Positions 61,784 through 64,000 of a stretch of DNA of 64,000 bases are shown here, piece after piece. This DNA comes from Coriobacteriaceae bacterium. GTDB lineage: Bacteria > Actinomycetota > Coriobacteriia > Coriobacteriales > Atopobiaceae. How positions within the stretch are numbered: position 1 is the stretch's first letter; each line of letters opens with the position of its first letter. The stretch lies in the NCBI GenBank assembly GCA_004557505.1, contig SFGZ01000002.1:1-64000 (forward strand), in the 5' to 3' direction. Under the pieces are notes generated by a model. The model was not told the origin of the DNA and made no database searches. It was given only the letters and a program-made list of their open reading frames with translations. The position numbers were made by a program, and so were the translations under genes.

Positions 61784-64000
61784 ACAACAGTCCACGCTCG
61801 TCGTAGACGGACTCAACCGGCTCGTTGTTGCCGTTACGAATTGCCCGGTCGAGCGCCATTATCAGGGCGACGATGCCGTCGATTTTCTCCGTACTCTTTT
61901 GTTTGTCGGGTTTGATGTTGCCTGCCGGGTCTTGCCTCACGGTGATGTTGTCGGCCATCCAGGCGAGCACCGGGTGCCCACCATGCGCCAGTCGGCCTTC
62001 GAGGGCGAGTTTCATGAGTTCTTTCGATGGTGGGCTCATGTCTTTGAAGCCTTGCCCGAAGGGCACGACGGTGAAGCCGAGTCTTTCAAGGTTTTGGCTC
62101 ATTTGGACGGCGCCCCAACGGTCGTAGGCGATCTCGCGAATGTTGTATTTAAGGCCGAGTTGTTCGATTTCGTGTTCGATGTGGTCGTAATGCACGACGT
62201 TCCCCTCAGTCGTTTCGAGGAAGCCTTGCCGGTGCCATAGGTCATAAGGGACGTGATCCCTTGCCACGCGCAGATCCAATGTGTCTTCAGGCAGCCAGAG
62301 CTTGGGGAGTATCCAGTAGGGTTCGTCGGGTTCTTCGGGTGGGAATACGAGCACGAAGGCGGTGATGTCTGAGGTGCTTGAGAGGTCGAGCCCGCCGTAG
62401 CACGGTCTGCCTTCCAGCCACTTTGGGTCGACGGGTGCGTTGTTGTGGTTCCACACGTTCATGGGCATCCAGCGTATTTCCTGCTTCACCCACTGGTTCA
62501 GCCTGAGCTGGCGGAACGTGTTTTCTTCGGCAGGGTTTTGCTTCGCAGACTCACACGCGTCACGTACCTTGTCGAGGGTGACGGTGATGCCAAGGCTGGG
62601 GTTGGCTTTACGCCACACGTTTTCGTCTGTCCAGTCTTCGTCCATGTCGGCCCCGTAGATGACGGGATAGAACCTGGGGTCGTGTTTCTTGCCGGCGATG
62701 ATGTTGAGGGCTTTCTCATGCTGCTCAAAACAAATCGAGTGGGTGTCCGAGCCTGCCGTGGTGATGAGGAAATAGAGCGGCTGGGTACGTGCGTCACCAG
62801 AGCCTTTCGTCATCACATCAAACAGCTTGCGGTTCGGTTGAGTGTGCAGCTCATCGAATACCACTCCGGAAATGTTGAACCCATGCTTCGAGTACGCCTC
62901 CGCTGAGAGGACTTGGTAGAAAGAGTTCGTGGGCGTGTAAATAATCCTCTTTTGAGAGCGCAGGATTTTCACGCGTTTTGCTAATGGTGGGCACATGCGC
63001 ACCATGTCCGCTGCCACCTCGAACACAATCGAGGCTTGCTGCCGGTCGGCCGCGCACCCATACACCTCAGCGCGCTCTTCACCGTCAGCACACGTGAGCA
63101 GTAGTGCGACGGCGGCGGCGAGTTCACTGTTGTGAGTGGGCAGGAAGCTGCGCCCGATCAGGTAGAGGTGTGAAGGTGAGTCAACCTGAATACATTGCAT
63201 CCCTGGGTTTTTGATTGGTTCGATGGAGTCGATGTAACGGTAGTGAGAACGCGAACGGGGATTCCTTGTAATCGCGCGGGATTGTTTACGATCCAATCCA
63301 GCCACCTTGATGTCATCAAAAGCCGTGAACTTCACGTAATACAAAGTCTCGCCAGTTGCGACACGTCCACACTCGCTTGAGGACTTGCTCCAATCGGTGC
63401 GTTGCGTTGAAGCGGTGGTCGTGATCGCGTTCTTGATGCCCAAGCTCCACAGTAACTCGCTCACCGATTGGGCTAAAGCGGGTTCGGTGGAGCAGTAGAT
63501 TGCTTGACCTTTACGGCTGGAGATCGACCCATCTGAATCCATTAATCCCTGCAACAGTTCGAGACGCTGATTGTAGGAAGCTCGCAAATACTCGGTGGGG
63601 ATAACTTTGTCGTGGAACGAATCAACGAGCACGGACGTGAGTTCATCGACTCGGATCACTACCGAATCACCCACGTTGGGGTATTCCACACCCAGGTGGT
63701 TCCACGGCCAGACGCGCTCGAGTACGCCGAGCCGGTCACTGGTTTGGATCGTGATGTACGGCTTGTTCGCTGTGCCGTTACCGAGCCAGTAGCCCATCAC
63801 ATACGGATCAACAGGGAGTTCTGCTTCAGGAGTATCAATTGCTTCGGCAATAGGGATCCGGAAACGATACGAGGAGCCATCTTTAGGTAGGCGATACAGT
63901 TCACCGGTGGTCATCACCGCCACGCGGGGTTTGCCGTGCGTGTATTGGCCTGCCCACTGGTGACGCTCACCAGCCTCAACCACTTCACCGTCTTTAAACC
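61776..64000 (-). CDS. Terminase large subunit, interrupted by an intein; 5' end outside the window
   Basis: The C-terminal extein (61776-63128, 450 residues) begins SELAAAVALLLTC, the continuation of a Walker A motif whose GK must lie beyond 64000. It continues with Walker B GVVFDELH and the nuclease motif GGLDLSSTSDI with further acidic residues. The enzyme cuts and pumps phage DNA into the prohead through the portal. After splicing, Ser+1 of the extein becomes the Walker A Ser, so the ATPase needs splicing to be active. Confidence 0.9.
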   Translation of the reverse strand, partial: FKDGEVVEAGERHQWAGQYTHGKPRVAVMTTGELYRLPKDGSSYRFRIPIAEAIDTPEAELPVDPYVMGYWLGNGTANKPYITIQTSDRLGVLERVWPWNHLGVEYPNVGDSVVIRVDELTSVLVDSFHDKVIPTEYLRASYNQRLELLQGLMDSDGSISSRKGQAIYCSTEPALAQSVSELLWSLGIKNAITTTASTQRTDWSKSSSECGRVATGETLYYVKFTAFDDIKVAGLDRKQSRAITRNPRSRSHYRYIDSIEPIKNPGMQCIQVDSPSHLYLIGRSFLPTHNSELAAAVALLLTCADGEERAEVYGCAADRQQASIVFEVAADMVRMCPPLAKRVKILRSQKRIIYTPTNSFYQVLSAEAYSKHGFNISGVVFDELHTQPNRKLFDVMTKGSGDARTQPLYFLITTAGSDTHSICFEQHEKALNIIAGKKHDPRFYPVIYGADMDEDWTDENVWRKANPSLGITVTLDKVRDACESAKQNPAEENTFRQLRLNQWVKQEIRWMPMNVWNHNNAPVDPKWLEGRPCYGGLDLSSTSDITAFVLVFPPEEPDEPYWILPKLWLPEDTLDLRVARDHVPYDLWHRQGFLETTEGNVVHYDHIEHEIEQLGLKYNIREIAYDRWGAVQMSQNLERLGFTVVPFGQGFKDMSPPSKELMKLALEGRLAHGGHPVLAWMADNITVRQDPAGNIKPDKQKSTEKIDGIVALIMALDRAIRNGNNEPVESVYDERGLLFI
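63129..64000 (-). other. Intein with a LAGLIDADG homing endonuclease domain, N-terminal part outside the window
   Basis: Ends in VDSPSHLYLIGRSFLPTHN, the splicing blocks F and G with terminal His-Asn, followed by extein Ser. Two dodecapeptide motifs are seen: VMGYWLGNGTANK and RLELLQGLMDSDGSIS. The second keeps its catalytic Asp, but the first has Asn where Asp is normal (GNG instead of GDG), so DNA cutting is probably lost while protein splicing can remain. The first cysteine and block A lie beyond the edge. Confidence 0.88.

Larger units (their letters stand above)
41397..64000. mobile_element. Prophage with HK97-type structural genes, left end at fabH, right end outside the window
   Basis: From the fabH stop onward GC drops and codon use changes. 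A full phage packaging, head, tail and lysis series then follows on the minus strand, with two serine recombinases at the host junction. The left attachment site must lie between 41397 and about 41578 but cannot be fixed without the right end. No early or replication genes are in view; they should lie to the right of 64000. Confidence 0.92.

Overview
This is a GC-rich bacterial chromosome segment, running about 41.4 kb from the left edge, joined to a prophage with clearly lower GC and different codon use that fills the rest and runs off the right edge. The host protein set suggests an anaerobic actinobacterium of the class Coriobacteriia, perhaps Olsenella/Atopobiaceae-like. The evidence is the frequent GTG/TTG starts, PucR control of a fermentative allantoin pathway, a TelA/XpaC pair, birA-fabT-fabH order, and the rimP-nusA-infB-rbfA-nrnA-truB-ribF-dnaG-rpoD run. 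The genus is an inference; no rRNA is present in the window.

Region 1 (1-5.5 kb): an IMP dehydrogenase strikingly like the Tritrichomonas foetus enzyme, a convergent xpaC/telA pair sharing a terminator, and an alpha/beta hydrolase co-transcribed with pucR.

Region 2 (5.5-21.4 kb): a purine-ring degradation island. A PucR regulator is divergent from a D-2-hydroxyacid dehydrogenase. It is followed by allantoate amidohydrolase (allC), an NCS1 allantoin-type permease, allantoinase (allB), an MFS transporter, ureidoglycine aminohydrolase (allE), a single 999-residue protein fusing FdrA (AllF) to the DUF1116 protein AllG, a DUF2877 protein (AllH), carbamate kinase (allK) and ureidoglycolate dehydrogenase (allD). 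Together they can take allantoin through allantoate, ureidoglycine, ureidoglycolate and oxalurate to oxamate plus carbamoyl phosphate, with ATP made by AllK. No ureidoglycolate lyase or glyoxylate carboligase is present.

Region 3 (21.7-41.4 kb): housekeeping genes. These are leuS; a HTH-transmembrane-PASTA protein behind a perfect 14-bp inverted repeat; rimP-nusA-infB-rbfA-nrnA-truB-ribF-dnaG-rpoD; yaaA; birA; and a MarR/FabT-like regulator with fabH. infB as given carries an internal deletion of about 59 nt that breaks the frame.

Region 4 (41.4-64 kb): a prophage of the HK97-type long-tailed kind, with all structural genes on the minus strand. From right to left they are terminase large subunit (interrupted by an intein in its Walker A motif), portal, ClpP-like prohead protease, capsid, head-tail connectors, major tail protein, tail chaperones with a -1 frameshift site, tape measure, distal tail, tail fibre, holin, amidase with two Cpl-7 repeats, and two tandem serine recombinases next to fabH. 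Four genes on the opposite strand are packed between structural genes: two small membrane proteins, an alpha/beta hydrolase and a HhH-GPD DNA glycosylase. They look like phage cargo ('morons'). Prophage insertion directly after fabH may separate it from the rest of a fatty-acid synthesis operon, which would lie beyond the window.
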